Assembly: GCA_934343915.1 (NCBI GenBank) | Contig: CAKRIL010000022.1 | Span: 1-50,853, forward strand | DNA: 50,853 nt | Direction: 5' to 3' | Source: an uncultured Lachnospiraceae bacterium | GTDB lineage: Bacteria; Bacillota; Clostridia; Lachnospirales; Lachnospiraceae | Shown here: positions 23,698 to 32,146 of the stretch, in pieces | How positions within the stretch are numbered: the first letter of the stretch is position 1 | How the letters are laid out: each line of letters starts with the position of its first letter | The notes under the pieces: generated by a model | The model's input: only the letters and a program-made list of their open reading frames with translations | The model's database searches: none | What the model was told of the DNA's origin: nothing | Program-made: the position numbers and the translations under genes

Positions 23698-25668
23698 CTT
23701 TGTGGAAATGTTAAAAGCATCAAGCACATCGCTGCCATCCCTGACAAACGCGATAAATTCACTTATCTGAGCCGTCACCTCGTACTCCCGTTCTCCTGCA
23801 TACCTGCTGCCATCCTTAGTCAATATCCAGCTTCCAACCGGAAGGTACACCTTTCTTACCGTCTGTCCCTGCTTCGTGATAGGTGCAAACAGTATATCGC
23901 TTCCGAATAAATACTCATCGCCCGTCACATAGCATTTTTTATCGTCCGGATAGTCAAAAAACAGTGGTCGCATAATCGGGGCTCCCGTCTCAGAGGCTAT
24001 GTCTATATGCTTCTTAATATACGGCACAAGACGGTATCTGAGTTTTACAAGGTCTGAAAGTATATGCAGATTATCCTCGCCAAAGCTCCATATCTCATTG
24101 TCGCCACCCGTAGGCTCCTTGATGTCCCTGCTTCTGTCAGCACCAAGTCTGCTTCCGTGAAGCCGCATGACAGGACAAAATACTCCGTACTGAAACCATC
24201 TCACTATAAGCTCCTTAAAATAATCCGATGTAATATCACCACCGTAGAAGCCACCTATATCCGTGTTCCACCATTGAATACCGCACATTGCCATGTTAAG
24301 TCCTGATTTCACCTGCTCAGTAAGGCTCTCAAAGGTGGATGCCACGTCACCCGACCAGACTACAGCTCCGAACTTCTGTGAGCCAAGATATGCACAGCGC
24401 GACAGAGTGACCACGTCATCCATTCCTTCGGACTTCATGCCGTCATAGACCATCTTCTCGTAATAATACGGATACAGAAGTGCAACCTCGTCGCCCGTCC
24501 CCTCATAGAATACCAGATTGTCAAAATCCTGCGGATGTATCTCAGGCTCAGCCTCATCAAACCACATACAGTCAACTCCATTGTCAAAGTAGTTCTCCTT
24601 CAGCCTGCTCCAAACATACTCCCTCGTCTGTGGATTCATCGGATCGATTTCAGCCTGCGCACCGTAAAATTCAAACACGCGGTTAGCACCCCTTGTGGTT
24701 CGTATCAACATATTGTTGTCCAGCATGTGTGCATAGTTCTCACTATTCTCATTTATTGTAGGCCACATGGACACCATGAGCCTGGTCCCCATCTCATGCA
24801 GCCTGTCAGCCATAACCTTAGGATTCTTCCAATATTTAGGATCAAATTTATAGTCGCCCTGCTCAGTCCAGTGAAAATAGTCGATAACGATGACAGACAG
24901 CGGAATTCCCAACTGTTTGTATCTTTCTGCCACTTTAAGGACAGTCTCCTCGTCCTCGTAACGCAGTCTGCTCTGCCAGAAGCCGAGTGCCCACTCCGGC
25001 ATATTCGGCGCATGTCCCGTGAGGTTGGCAAGCTCTGCCGTAACCTGTCTCGGGTTTCCGCCAATCACAACATAATCCATGCCCTTCGCGCAATCGCTAT
25101 TCCACCTCGTTCTGTTGCATCCCAATTCAACTGTTCCGGTCGATGGCATATTCCATATAAAACCGTAGCCGAGCGAGGAGTACACATACGGTATGGAGGC
25201 TTTTGTATTCAGGTGACGCAAATCAACCGTACAGCCCTTCTTGCTGAACACATTCATTCTCTCATGTCCGAGCCCGTAAAATTCCTCATCCTCGCGTGCC
25301 TCAAAAGTGACACGAATACTCCACAAGTTGCTTTCCTTGCTCTTGTAATGGCGATAGCCCATATTAAAGGTGAGCTCCGGCTGCTCGCGAAGTATCTCCT
25401 CGCCATCGCGAAAATATGTTACGCGTCCGCACTCCTCAAGCCTTGCCCTTAGATTACCGACCTCGATAAATGCCTCCTTAGTATTGCCGTTCTCCTCAAG
25501 CCATGCCCTCGCGGCAGCCTTTCTTGGCATAAGTGTCCAGTTCTGCTCCACAAGCTTTACCGACGCGCTCGCTTGAAATCGTATGCTGTTATCACCGCAC
25601 GCACTCAGCCGCCCTGTCTCACCTGCCCTGCAAAAATATATGCTGTTGTCACTTATTTCGAATGTCAT
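23692..25668 (-). CDS. Glycoside hydrolase family 31 (alpha-xylosidase/alpha-glucosidase)
   Basis: A 658-residue intracellular retaining alpha-glycosidase. An N-terminal beta-sandwich (about 1-220) precedes a TIM barrel: WALGFWQSRLRYEDEETVLK, PLSVIVIDYFHWTEQGDYKF, the nucleophile Asp at about 371 in MWFDEAEPE, and the acid/base Asp at about 441 in WSGDVAST. WNTDIGGF and FCPVMRLHGS are further family motifs. Together with a GH35 beta-galactosidase this fits side-chain removal from xyloglucan oligosaccharides (alpha-xylosidase), but alpha-glucosidase cannot be excluded. The ATG at 25668 is chosen for AGGAGG 10 nt upstream. There is no signal peptide. Confidence 0.85.
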   Translation of the reverse strand: MTFEISDNSIYFCRAGETGRLSACGDNSIRFQASASVKLVEQNWTLMPRKAAARAWLEENGNTKEAFIEVGNLRARLEECGRVTYFRDGEEILREQPELTFNMGYRHYKSKESNLWSIRVTFEAREDEEFYGLGHERMNVFSKKGCTVDLRHLNTKASIPYVYSSLGYGFIWNMPSTGTVELGCNRTRWNSDCAKGMDYVVIGGNPRQVTAELANLTGHAPNMPEWALGFWQSRLRYEDEETVLKVAERYKQLGIPLSVIVIDYFHWTEQGDYKFDPKYWKNPKVMADRLHEMGTRLMVSMWPTINENSENYAHMLDNNMLIRTTRGANRVFEFYGAQAEIDPMNPQTREYVWSRLKENYFDNGVDCMWFDEAEPEIHPQDFDNLVFYEGTGDEVALLYPYYYEKMVYDGMKSEGMDDVVTLSRCAYLGSQKFGAVVWSGDVASTFESLTEQVKSGLNMAMCGIQWWNTDIGGFYGGDITSDYFKELIVRWFQYGVFCPVMRLHGSRLGADRSRDIKEPTGGDNEIWSFGEDNLHILSDLVKLRYRLVPYIKKHIDIASETGAPIMRPLFFDYPDDKKCYVTGDEYLFGSDILFAPITKQGQTVRKVYLPVGSWILTKDGSRYAGEREYEVTAQISEFIAFVRDGSDVLDAFNISTKR

Positions 25669-25695
25669 CAGTATACGCCCTCCTTTATTTATGTC

Positions 25696-25741
25696 GTGAG
25701 CACAGCTCACTTACACTTGTTATATCGTGAGCACAGCTCAC
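25696..25741 (-). promoter_or_regulatory. Two identical palindromic operators ahead of GH31
   Basis: The perfect palindrome GTGAGCACAGCTCAC occurs at 25696-25710 and 25727-25741, exactly 31 bp apart, about three helical turns. A weaker form (GTGAGCAAGCTC) is at about 25767-25778. On the minus strand a -10-like TATAAC (25724-25719) lies between the two, with TTGAGT upstream at a short 15-nt spacing. This could be a repressible internal promoter for GH31, or a pair of mRNA hairpins in the gap between GH35 and GH31. Confidence 0.55.
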
Positions 25742-25799
25742 TCAATAATTTCGCCGCTCGTCAAGAGTGAGCAAGCTCCCTCTGATTCTCTTGCGCTCA

Positions 25800-27929
25800 T
25801 TATATCATAGATGTGATTTCCCCGTTCTTCGAACTCTCAGAATCACAACGGACATGCACCAACTTTGTCTCATTAAGCCTGCACTCTTTCTTAGGCTCGA
25901 GATCATAGTAGACCTTGTCGTCGAACGGATACAGCTTCAAAACAAGCTGCTCAGGATAACCATATCGTTTTAATGCAACCCGCCACAGCTCGCCGTTCGA
26001 GAACCAGTCGTCGATGAGCCTTCCGTCAGCGTACAGCTCAGCCCTATCACCGCCGAAATCAAGCTCGAGGAAAATGTCACTTGACGAGAGGCTTTTCGCA
26101 TCATATTCAAGGTTTAACTCATATTCTCTTGGCTTATTTTTTGCATTATATACACAAGCAGCAGATTTTTCAGACTTTCCATCCACATCATCAGCATCGC
26201 TTATGCACAAACCTTTCTCAATTACGCTCACCTCCCCCGCCTTCGCAAACTGAATGTCAGGCAGCATCCCCACAGTGCCGTCGTCATTTACAATAAAATG
26301 CTCCGCATCATGTGTTGTGAGAAGTCTCACGATGTCAGCGTGGTCGGCATTGTCACTCCACTCAAAATACACATCGCTCTCGAGCTCATCGGAATAAAAA
26401 TAGTATTTTTCTCCGAAGCAGCCGAGATAGGACGCGTTGGTGCGCGTAAGCCGAAGCTCTGCATCGCCCGTCTTTACAGGAAGATTGTACGGTATCACAA
26501 AAACCGCATCGGAAACTATATTGATATTGTCAAATACGATATCAGCATCCTGCTCTGTCACATTTGCATTATCAGAAGCACATACTTTACTGCCACAATA
26601 ATTGTCATCCCTTCGTCTAACACAGAATTCAAGCGGCATATCAGCCGTAACACGCTTCTTGGTCATGTGACGCTTTCTCTGATGGTTGTTTATGAACAGA
26701 AATCCGCAGTCAATCTCCTCATTATATCTTAAGCACGCTCTCAGTGTCTCCATGTCCTCCGCGCTCTTTGGCTCGGGAATGTTCGACGGAAGATAAACCT
26801 TCGCGGGAGCGAGAATATTCTCAACCGACTTTATAAAGGTATGATATTTTCTAAGTTTGTAAAAGCTTTCCGAAGGAAGTCCGTTCTCCCTTAAGCATGT
26901 CTGGAAATCATAGCTCTTTACGGGAAGGTCGTTGTTGTAGCCCGTCGCCTTGGACTCCTGAAGTGTGGAGTATTTTCCGTCGGGATTCACGCCGCCGTGA
27001 TACATATAGTAGCCGATGAGGTTCGCGCCCGCACCGAGCATGCAGACCGTCTGCGCCTCGATGTCCTTCGCATACGGATAGGTGCGCCTGTGCGCCGTCA
27101 CCTGAAGTCCGCCTCCCAGCTCCGCCGTAAGATACGGAACCTTATTAATGTCAAAAGTAAATGATGAACCGCCATTTGCCAAGTCAGAACCAATGTTGGT
27201 GTCGTCATGAAAAGGCTTGAAAAGGAAGTTCTCGCTCGCCTCAAGCTCATGCGTGTGCTCAGCCCAAGGTGCATCGACATAACCGCCGAGAACGGCAAGG
27301 AATCCTTCAGGCACACACGCACCTCCCCAGCCTGTGGCAGAATAATAAGGAGTTACAAGTCCTTTATCCTGTGCCATGTCTCTGAGTGTACACATATGCG
27401 CCATTCTGTCCGACTGTTCAGATGGTCCTCCACAGCAGTGGCCGTACTCGTTCTCAATCTGGATTCCAATGACAGGTCCGCCGTCCTTGTACATGAAACC
27501 TGCCGCCTGCTCACCAATCCTTGAATAAAATTCATCGACGAGGGCGAGATATTTTTCATCATTCTCGCGAAGCTTAAGCTCTCCTCTTTTTTCCATATCC
27601 ACAAGCCAGTCAGGAAAACCGCCGTTTCTGCACTCGCCGTGAGCCCAAGGTCCGATGCGAAGCCACACCTTCATACCGGACTTCTCACAGCAGGCAAGGA
27701 AATCCCGCAGACTTCTGTTCCCTTCAAAATTCCACTCGCCCTGCGCCTCCTCATGGTGTATCCAGAACACATAGGTCGCGACAATCTCGACTCCTCCGCG
27801 CTTCATGTTAAGAAGTGCCGGCTCCCACTCCTCCTTCGGATACCTCGAGAAATGAAACTCGCCCATGACGGGCAGAACCGGCTTGCCATCGCATGTCAGA
27901 TAATTTTCATTATAGCTGTATGAGTGCAT
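25800..27929 (-). CDS. Glycoside hydrolase family 35 beta-galactosidase
   Basis: A 709-residue intracellular beta-galactosidase of family GH35. The TIM barrel lies at the N terminus: GKPVLPVMGEFHFSRYPKEE, TYVFWIHHEE, the acid/base Glu in GIQIENEYGH, and the nucleophile Glu in YLTAELGGGLQ. Beta-sandwich domains follow, ending with a jelly-roll (ELYADGRLIDDWFSNGELWR). The ATG at 27929 is chosen because GGAGG lies 5 nt upstream; the frame is open 31 codons further up without support. The last codons fall in the 34-nt dispersed repeat. It sits between the DUF5107 gene and GH31 and would remove terminal galactose from imported oligosaccharides. Confidence 0.9.
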   Translation of the reverse strand: MHSYSYNENYLTCDGKPVLPVMGEFHFSRYPKEEWEPALLNMKRGGVEIVATYVFWIHHEEAQGEWNFEGNRSLRDFLACCEKSGMKVWLRIGPWAHGECRNGGFPDWLVDMEKRGELKLRENDEKYLALVDEFYSRIGEQAAGFMYKDGGPVIGIQIENEYGHCCGGPSEQSDRMAHMCTLRDMAQDKGLVTPYYSATGWGGACVPEGFLAVLGGYVDAPWAEHTHELEASENFLFKPFHDDTNIGSDLANGGSSFTFDINKVPYLTAELGGGLQVTAHRRTYPYAKDIEAQTVCMLGAGANLIGYYMYHGGVNPDGKYSTLQESKATGYNNDLPVKSYDFQTCLRENGLPSESFYKLRKYHTFIKSVENILAPAKVYLPSNIPEPKSAEDMETLRACLRYNEEIDCGFLFINNHQRKRHMTKKRVTADMPLEFCVRRRDDNYCGSKVCASDNANVTEQDADIVFDNINIVSDAVFVIPYNLPVKTGDAELRLTRTNASYLGCFGEKYYFYSDELESDVYFEWSDNADHADIVRLLTTHDAEHFIVNDDGTVGMLPDIQFAKAGEVSVIEKGLCISDADDVDGKSEKSAACVYNAKNKPREYELNLEYDAKSLSSSDIFLELDFGGDRAELYADGRLIDDWFSNGELWRVALKRYGYPEQLVLKLYPFDDKVYYDLEPKKECRLNETKLVHVRCDSESSKNGEITSMI
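25814..25847 (-). repeat. 34-nt dispersed hairpin repeat, copy 2
   Basis: It matches 11102-11135 at 31/34. It overlaps the last codons of the GH35 gene, so the C terminus CDSESSKNGEITSMI is encoded by the repeat. The same orientation (minus) is used in both copies. Confidence 0.7.
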
Positions 27930-27955
27930 AACATCCTCCGTGTTCAAAATAGAAT

Positions 27956-30900
27956 TTACTTTCCGCCGTGTACCCTTATTCCCTGATGCGCATTGTCCAT
28001 GGCAAGCAGCTTTTTGGCACATTCATTATACTTTTCCGTCATTCCGAGTCCAAGATAACCAAGGCTCATCATGAACAGACAGTGTTTTTTGTTTCTCTCG
28101 TTTAAATTTTCCTCAAAAATTAAGAGGTCAGGAAGCGATACCGCAAAATAGTCGGTTCTTACATCGTCGTCGATATGCTTTTTGCCGTAATCGACAAGCT
28201 TGTTAAATCTCACCTGCGCCTGCTCCGTGTCTCCAAGCTCTGCAAAGGCAAGTCCCTGATAGTAAATCATCTCAGGCGGCTGGTCGTTGTAATACATCAT
28301 TCCGACAGGCTCACTAAGCCCCTTTTCAGCCCTCAAAAGACACTTCTGCGCGTACTCCTTCTCCCCAAGTTTATCACATACAACGCCGAGAAGATAGTAG
28401 AGATTGTTCTCCTGTGCTGACTCGAGCTTGCCCTCGCCAAGATTGTGCGGATAATCGCCAACAGCCTGTATGAGAAGCTTCTTCGCCTCTGCATAATCAC
28501 CGTCGGCTGCTGCCTTTTTTGCAAGCATGTAAAGTGATGTCAAATATTGCGCCGCAACCTTGCCTTCGCCGCCCTCCCACTGGTGGAAATGACGTTTTTC
28601 CATAAGCTCAAGCGCCTCCTTGTTTTTGCCGAGCGTATTTAACACGGTCACATACTCGAGGTACATATCGTCCCTGTCGCGCACAAGCTCAAGGTGCTTC
28701 TCCATGTCGGCAAGACGCTCCTCAAGCGAAAAATCCATTCTGCGCCTGAGCTGGTCAAGCTCCATGTACACCCTTGAATCGCTTTCATCGAGCTCAAATG
28801 CCTTAACAAGCTCCTCATAAGCCTTCTGCGGCTCATTACAGACGTTGTAATATGCCAGCGTGAGATTCCTGTGAACCGTAGGAAAATCGGGACACTTTTC
28901 CCTAGCAAGCTCGTAGTCGGCAACAGCCTCATCGTAAACTCTCTTATCATATAAAAGACATCCCAGATAAAAGCGTGCCATTCCGAGCCCGAACCTCTCC
29001 GCAAGCGATGAAAGTACAATATAGTCCTCCATTCTGTGCGGGAAACAGCCGTCCGCAACGGCATTTTCGGCGAGCCGTGAATATTTTTCTGCCATACTGC
29101 AAAAATCTTCCGTATTTTCATTTCCGGCACTTGTTTTTTTCTCATTATCAAGCATCATGTATCCATACGCGATGTAATAATGCACAAGCGGATAAATATT
29201 TTTCTCATCAACGCCCTTATTTTTCTGCACCTCAACCCACTTGAGCGCCAAATCAATTCCCTGTCTGTAAAGCCCTGCCTCGTAGCAGTCGTTCACAAGC
29301 TCTATGAGCGTATTGTGATTGATTTTTTCAGGCTTTCTGTCGTATAAATGGTCTATGCTTATGCTCTCCGCGCGGAGTGCATCCGCCTCCGCAGTTTTTC
29401 CGAGAAGTCTCAGTATATTTTCCTTTAACGCCCTCGCCTTCATGCAGTGATACTGTCTGTAAATCGACTCGTCGATGTGTTCAAGTGCCGTCCTGTAATC
29501 CCCTCTCTTCATATCTATGCATGCGAGCTCGTAAAAGCCGGGTGCTTGAAAGCTTCCGCCCCATATTGACTTATAAAATGCGTCGTAAGCCTCGTCGTCC
29601 CTGCCCTGATATTTGAGTGAAAGGCCGAGATTGTAGTACGGTTCAAGGTCATAAGGATTAGGATTTGAACGTATTGACTTATCAACCGCCATCTGAAAGT
29701 ACTTCTGCGCCCCCGCAAAATCACATTTTCTGAGCAGGCAGAGTCCGTAAGCATTGTTGAGCCTTATGTCAGTCGCATCACGCCTCAAGCCCTCGAGGTA
29801 GTAGTCCTCCGCGTGGTACGTCGCATGGCGGTACTGCTCGATATGTCTGCCATAGAGGAATAAATCCTCTGTTGTCTCACAGTCCTTTGGAAGCGGCGCT
29901 GCCTTAGCCGGCTCGGGAATCGGAGTCTCCTGCTTCTTCGTGAATGTGTAAGACACAAGCTCTCTGCCATCGGCAGAATTGACACTCACCCTGATTCCGA
30001 ATATATCGTCAGCACCTTCACCTGATACAGCATCTGCATTTTCATATAAGTCAGTTAAGTTTACATGCTTTTCATAGGTCTGTGATGGGGACATGTCAAC
30101 CCGCTCGGAAAAAATCACCCTGCCGTCCTTTTCCGCCTTTATGACCGCACCCTTCTGCTCTGCCGTCGTGTATGCAAAAATATTAATTTTTTTCTCCGCA
30201 GCATCATAGGTCGTGTTAATCGCCGCATCAATCGTGGCATTTTTTATATAACCGATGTTTTTATACGGCATAAAATACTGCTTGAAATTCTTGGTCTCCT
30301 GCGGAAGCATCCATGTAAAATCAGGCTGGTTGTCCGTGTAGCAGCCCGTCATGAGCTCGATGTAAGGACCGTCCTCGTCCGTGAGTGCTCTGTCCCACGC
30401 CTTTCCGAAGTCACCGCAGCCCCATGTCCACTGTTTCTTGCCCGGCGCGATGTGATGGTCAGCGACATGCAGAAGTCCAGCGTGCTTTCCGTAATCGTAC
30501 TCACCGATGAAGTTGTAATCAGACCTGTATGCCATGTACGAGGTCGGCACCGGAATGTTTTTGTACTGCGCTATGTTTACATGGTCATATTTGTGCTTAT
30601 AGTAGGTGCCCTCCGCGTAAGGGAAGCTTATGACATCCCTCTTGCCGTGGTCGTACACCGCGTTGACATCCTCGGGGAATACGGAGATTGTGTCATCATT
30701 TACCGCAACCGCAGGGTTCGCCCACCAGAGGAAGGTCTGCGGCACATTCGTCCTGTTATAGAGCTTAGCCGGCAGCTCAATGTATGCCTTATCGGGATAG
30801 AGCGTCACTCCAAGCACCCCCTCCGTCCTGAACATATTCTCAATCTCGCCCATCCATACGGTCGCACTTCCGTCCTCATTCTCCGCATAGGAATACTCGA

Positions 30901-31291
30901 CCGGGTCAAATGTGCTCGGTCTGTGATGCTGCGGCCAGTTGAACTCGATTCCGCCCGAAATCCACGGTCCCGCAAGTCCCACAAGTGCCGGCTTAATCAC
31001 ATGGTTATAATATATAAAATCATATCCATTGGTCTTGTCATATGCTCTCTGTATTCTTCCGCCGAGCTCGGGGAGCATCATGACCTTGATATAGTCATTC
31101 TCAAGGTAAAGTGCCGTGTACTCCTTGTCGACCTTCGTGTCGCTTATCTTCTCAATCACCGTGTGTGGGTATATTCTTCCCGAACTTCCCTGATACACTC
31201 TCTTCTCAAGGAACATCGGATTCTTGTCAGGCTTGCCAGCCTCGTAGGTTGGGATTATGACTTTTTCTTCCCAGACGTGTACTCTGTCCAT
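27956..31291 (-). CDS. DUF5107-TPR protein (mutarotase-like domain plus tetratricopeptide repeats)
   Basis: A 1111-residue cytoplasmic protein, first gene of the glycan operon. Residues about 1-340 match DUF5107, a galactose-mutarotase-like beta-sandwich (VMMLPELGGRIQRAYDKTNG, then GGIEFNWPQHHRPSTFDPVE and FLWWANPAVAVNDD). A linker beta region follows. From about 470 to the end there are many TPR helices (FAGAQKYFQMAVDKS, EPYYNLGLSLKYQGRDDEAY, EAVADYELAREKCPDFPTVH and so on). The family is common in glycan loci of gut bacteria; its activity is unproven. The ATG at 31291 has AGGAGG 7 nt upstream. An RNA-like element (31316-31683) occupies its leader. Confidence 0.8.
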   Translation of the reverse strand: MDRVHVWEEKVIIPTYEAGKPDKNPMFLEKRVYQGSSGRIYPHTVIEKISDTKVDKEYTALYLENDYIKVMMLPELGGRIQRAYDKTNGYDFIYYNHVIKPALVGLAGPWISGGIEFNWPQHHRPSTFDPVEYSYAENEDGSATVWMGEIENMFRTEGVLGVTLYPDKAYIELPAKLYNRTNVPQTFLWWANPAVAVNDDTISVFPEDVNAVYDHGKRDVISFPYAEGTYYKHKYDHVNIAQYKNIPVPTSYMAYRSDYNFIGEYDYGKHAGLLHVADHHIAPGKKQWTWGCGDFGKAWDRALTDEDGPYIELMTGCYTDNQPDFTWMLPQETKNFKQYFMPYKNIGYIKNATIDAAINTTYDAAEKKINIFAYTTAEQKGAVIKAEKDGRVIFSERVDMSPSQTYEKHVNLTDLYENADAVSGEGADDIFGIRVSVNSADGRELVSYTFTKKQETPIPEPAKAAPLPKDCETTEDLFLYGRHIEQYRHATYHAEDYYLEGLRRDATDIRLNNAYGLCLLRKCDFAGAQKYFQMAVDKSIRSNPNPYDLEPYYNLGLSLKYQGRDDEAYDAFYKSIWGGSFQAPGFYELACIDMKRGDYRTALEHIDESIYRQYHCMKARALKENILRLLGKTAEADALRAESISIDHLYDRKPEKINHNTLIELVNDCYEAGLYRQGIDLALKWVEVQKNKGVDEKNIYPLVHYYIAYGYMMLDNEKKTSAGNENTEDFCSMAEKYSRLAENAVADGCFPHRMEDYIVLSSLAERFGLGMARFYLGCLLYDKRVYDEAVADYELAREKCPDFPTVHRNLTLAYYNVCNEPQKAYEELVKAFELDESDSRVYMELDQLRRRMDFSLEERLADMEKHLELVRDRDDMYLEYVTVLNTLGKNKEALELMEKRHFHQWEGGEGKVAAQYLTSLYMLAKKAAADGDYAEAKKLLIQAVGDYPHNLGEGKLESAQENNLYYLLGVVCDKLGEKEYAQKCLLRAEKGLSEPVGMMYYNDQPPEMIYYQGLAFAELGDTEQAQVRFNKLVDYGKKHIDDDVRTDYFAVSLPDLLIFEENLNERNKKHCLFMMSLGYLGLGMTEKYNECAKKLLAMDNAHQGIRVHGGK

Positions 31292-31315
31292 GTAAGCACC
31301 TCCTATATATTCACG

Positions 31316-31683
31316 GATGCTGCGGATAAAAAATAAGACAGGCAACTCATGAAATCAAAACATATTAAATGTATTTTATAGATGTATGATTACTGTATTT
31401 ATTAATATCAGCTCCGTTGTACGAAGCAAGATGTTCTAATGGCTCTGATAAATGCTCTGCAATCTGCCGCCAACGATGCCAAACGGTCATCCGTGACCTA
31501 TGGCATCTAAGTCAGCATCCATGCTGACTTTGGCTGTACACTGTGCAGAGCCATAAGAACATCTAAGCTTCTCCCAAAAGTCGTGATATTAATAAATACA
31601 GTAATCATACATTAATTTACTTCTTAAAAATATGTTTTGATATATTGTTTTTCTTCGCTGTCTTATTTTTTATCCGCGGCATC
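31316..31683 (-). ncRNA. Giant-hairpin structured RNA element, copy 1 (ANGGA-loop family)
   Basis: On the minus strand, 5' at 31683. The outer arms (31316-31411 with 31583-31683) pair over about 90 nt. Inside is a conserved core (31582-31412). GACTTTTGGGAGAAGCTTAG at 31582-31563 faces CTTGCTTCGTACAACGGAG at 31430-31412, with GAAGC/GCTTC paired. Arm P2 is GGCTCTG/CAGAGCC. CAGCCA then pairs with UGGC around two hairpins: P3 GTCAGC/GCTGAC with loop AUGGAU (31522-31517) and P4 GGTC/GACC with loop ACGGAU (31494-31489). A third ANGGA is in ACAACGGAG. The element ends 24 nt before the DUF5107 ATG, so it is either its leader or a separate RNA. A U-rich stretch lies in the 3' arm (about 31342-31324). 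Confidence 0.65.
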
Positions 31684-31728
31684 TGTCATACTATGTTTTC
31701 AAGTATATAATACTACTCTGCGGTGCGA

Positions 31729-31757
31729 TTGACATTGCTGTGATTTGCTGTTATATT
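31729..31757 (+). promoter_or_regulatory. Promoter reading into RNA element copy 2 and the AraC gene
   Basis: -35 TTGACA (31729-31734), 17-nt spacer, -10 TATATT (31752-31757). The predicted start at about 31764 lies 34 nt ahead of element copy 2 and transcribes its ANGGA strand. The opposite promoter for copy 1 and the DUF5107 operon should be in the same 115-nt gap, but I see no clear -35 for it. Confidence 0.75.
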
Positions 31758-31797
31758 TATAAAAATTGCTCTTATACTTATATTAATATGCTATATG

Positions 31798-32100
31798 GAT
31801 TCAGGTGTAAAAGCATGCTTTCACAGGCTTAATATATGTCATGTTATATCTATGTATATCACGACTTTTGGGAGAAGCTTAGTTATTCTTATGACTTTGT
31901 TTAAAATGCAGCCACAGACGGCAAGGATGCCGGCTGAGTTGCAAACAGCCATGGATGGCTGATTTTGCAACGGTGGCGAAAGCATAAGAAATCTAGTAAA
32001 GTCATATAGAATAACTTGCTTCGTACAATGGAGCTGATATACATAGATATAACATGACATACATATAAAAAGCAAAGCTGCATGTTTTTACACCTAAATC
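31798..32100 (+). ncRNA. Giant-hairpin structured RNA element, copy 2 (ANGGA-loop family)
   Basis: Same architecture as copy 1 but on the plus strand. The outer arms 31798-31862 and 32034-32100 pair (ATGTCATGTTATATCTATG with its complement) and share no sequence with the arms of copies 1 or 3. The core is 31863-32033. GAAGC/GCTTC pairs inside the conserved loop; P2 is GTTATTCT..GACTTT with AAAGTC..AGAATAAC. P3 is CGGC/GCCG with loop AAGGAU (31923-31928), and P4 is CAGCC/GGCTG with loop AUGGAU (31951-31956) inside TTGCAA/TTGCAA. GGTGGCG follows, and AAUGGA is at 32027-32032. It ends 46 nt before the AraC start codon. A good promoter lies upstream. Confidence 0.7.
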
Positions 32101-32146
32101 TGACATAAATAATAAATTTTAGAGTGAACATGAATGGAGATTCCAC

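Noticed and set aside
24535..25452. 305-codon plus-strand ORF
   Set aside because: Shadow of the GH31 gene on the opposite strand; the composition is that of reversed coding sequence.
30452..31336. 294-codon plus-strand ORF
   Set aside because: Antisense shadow of the DUF5107-TPR gene, with no start signal.
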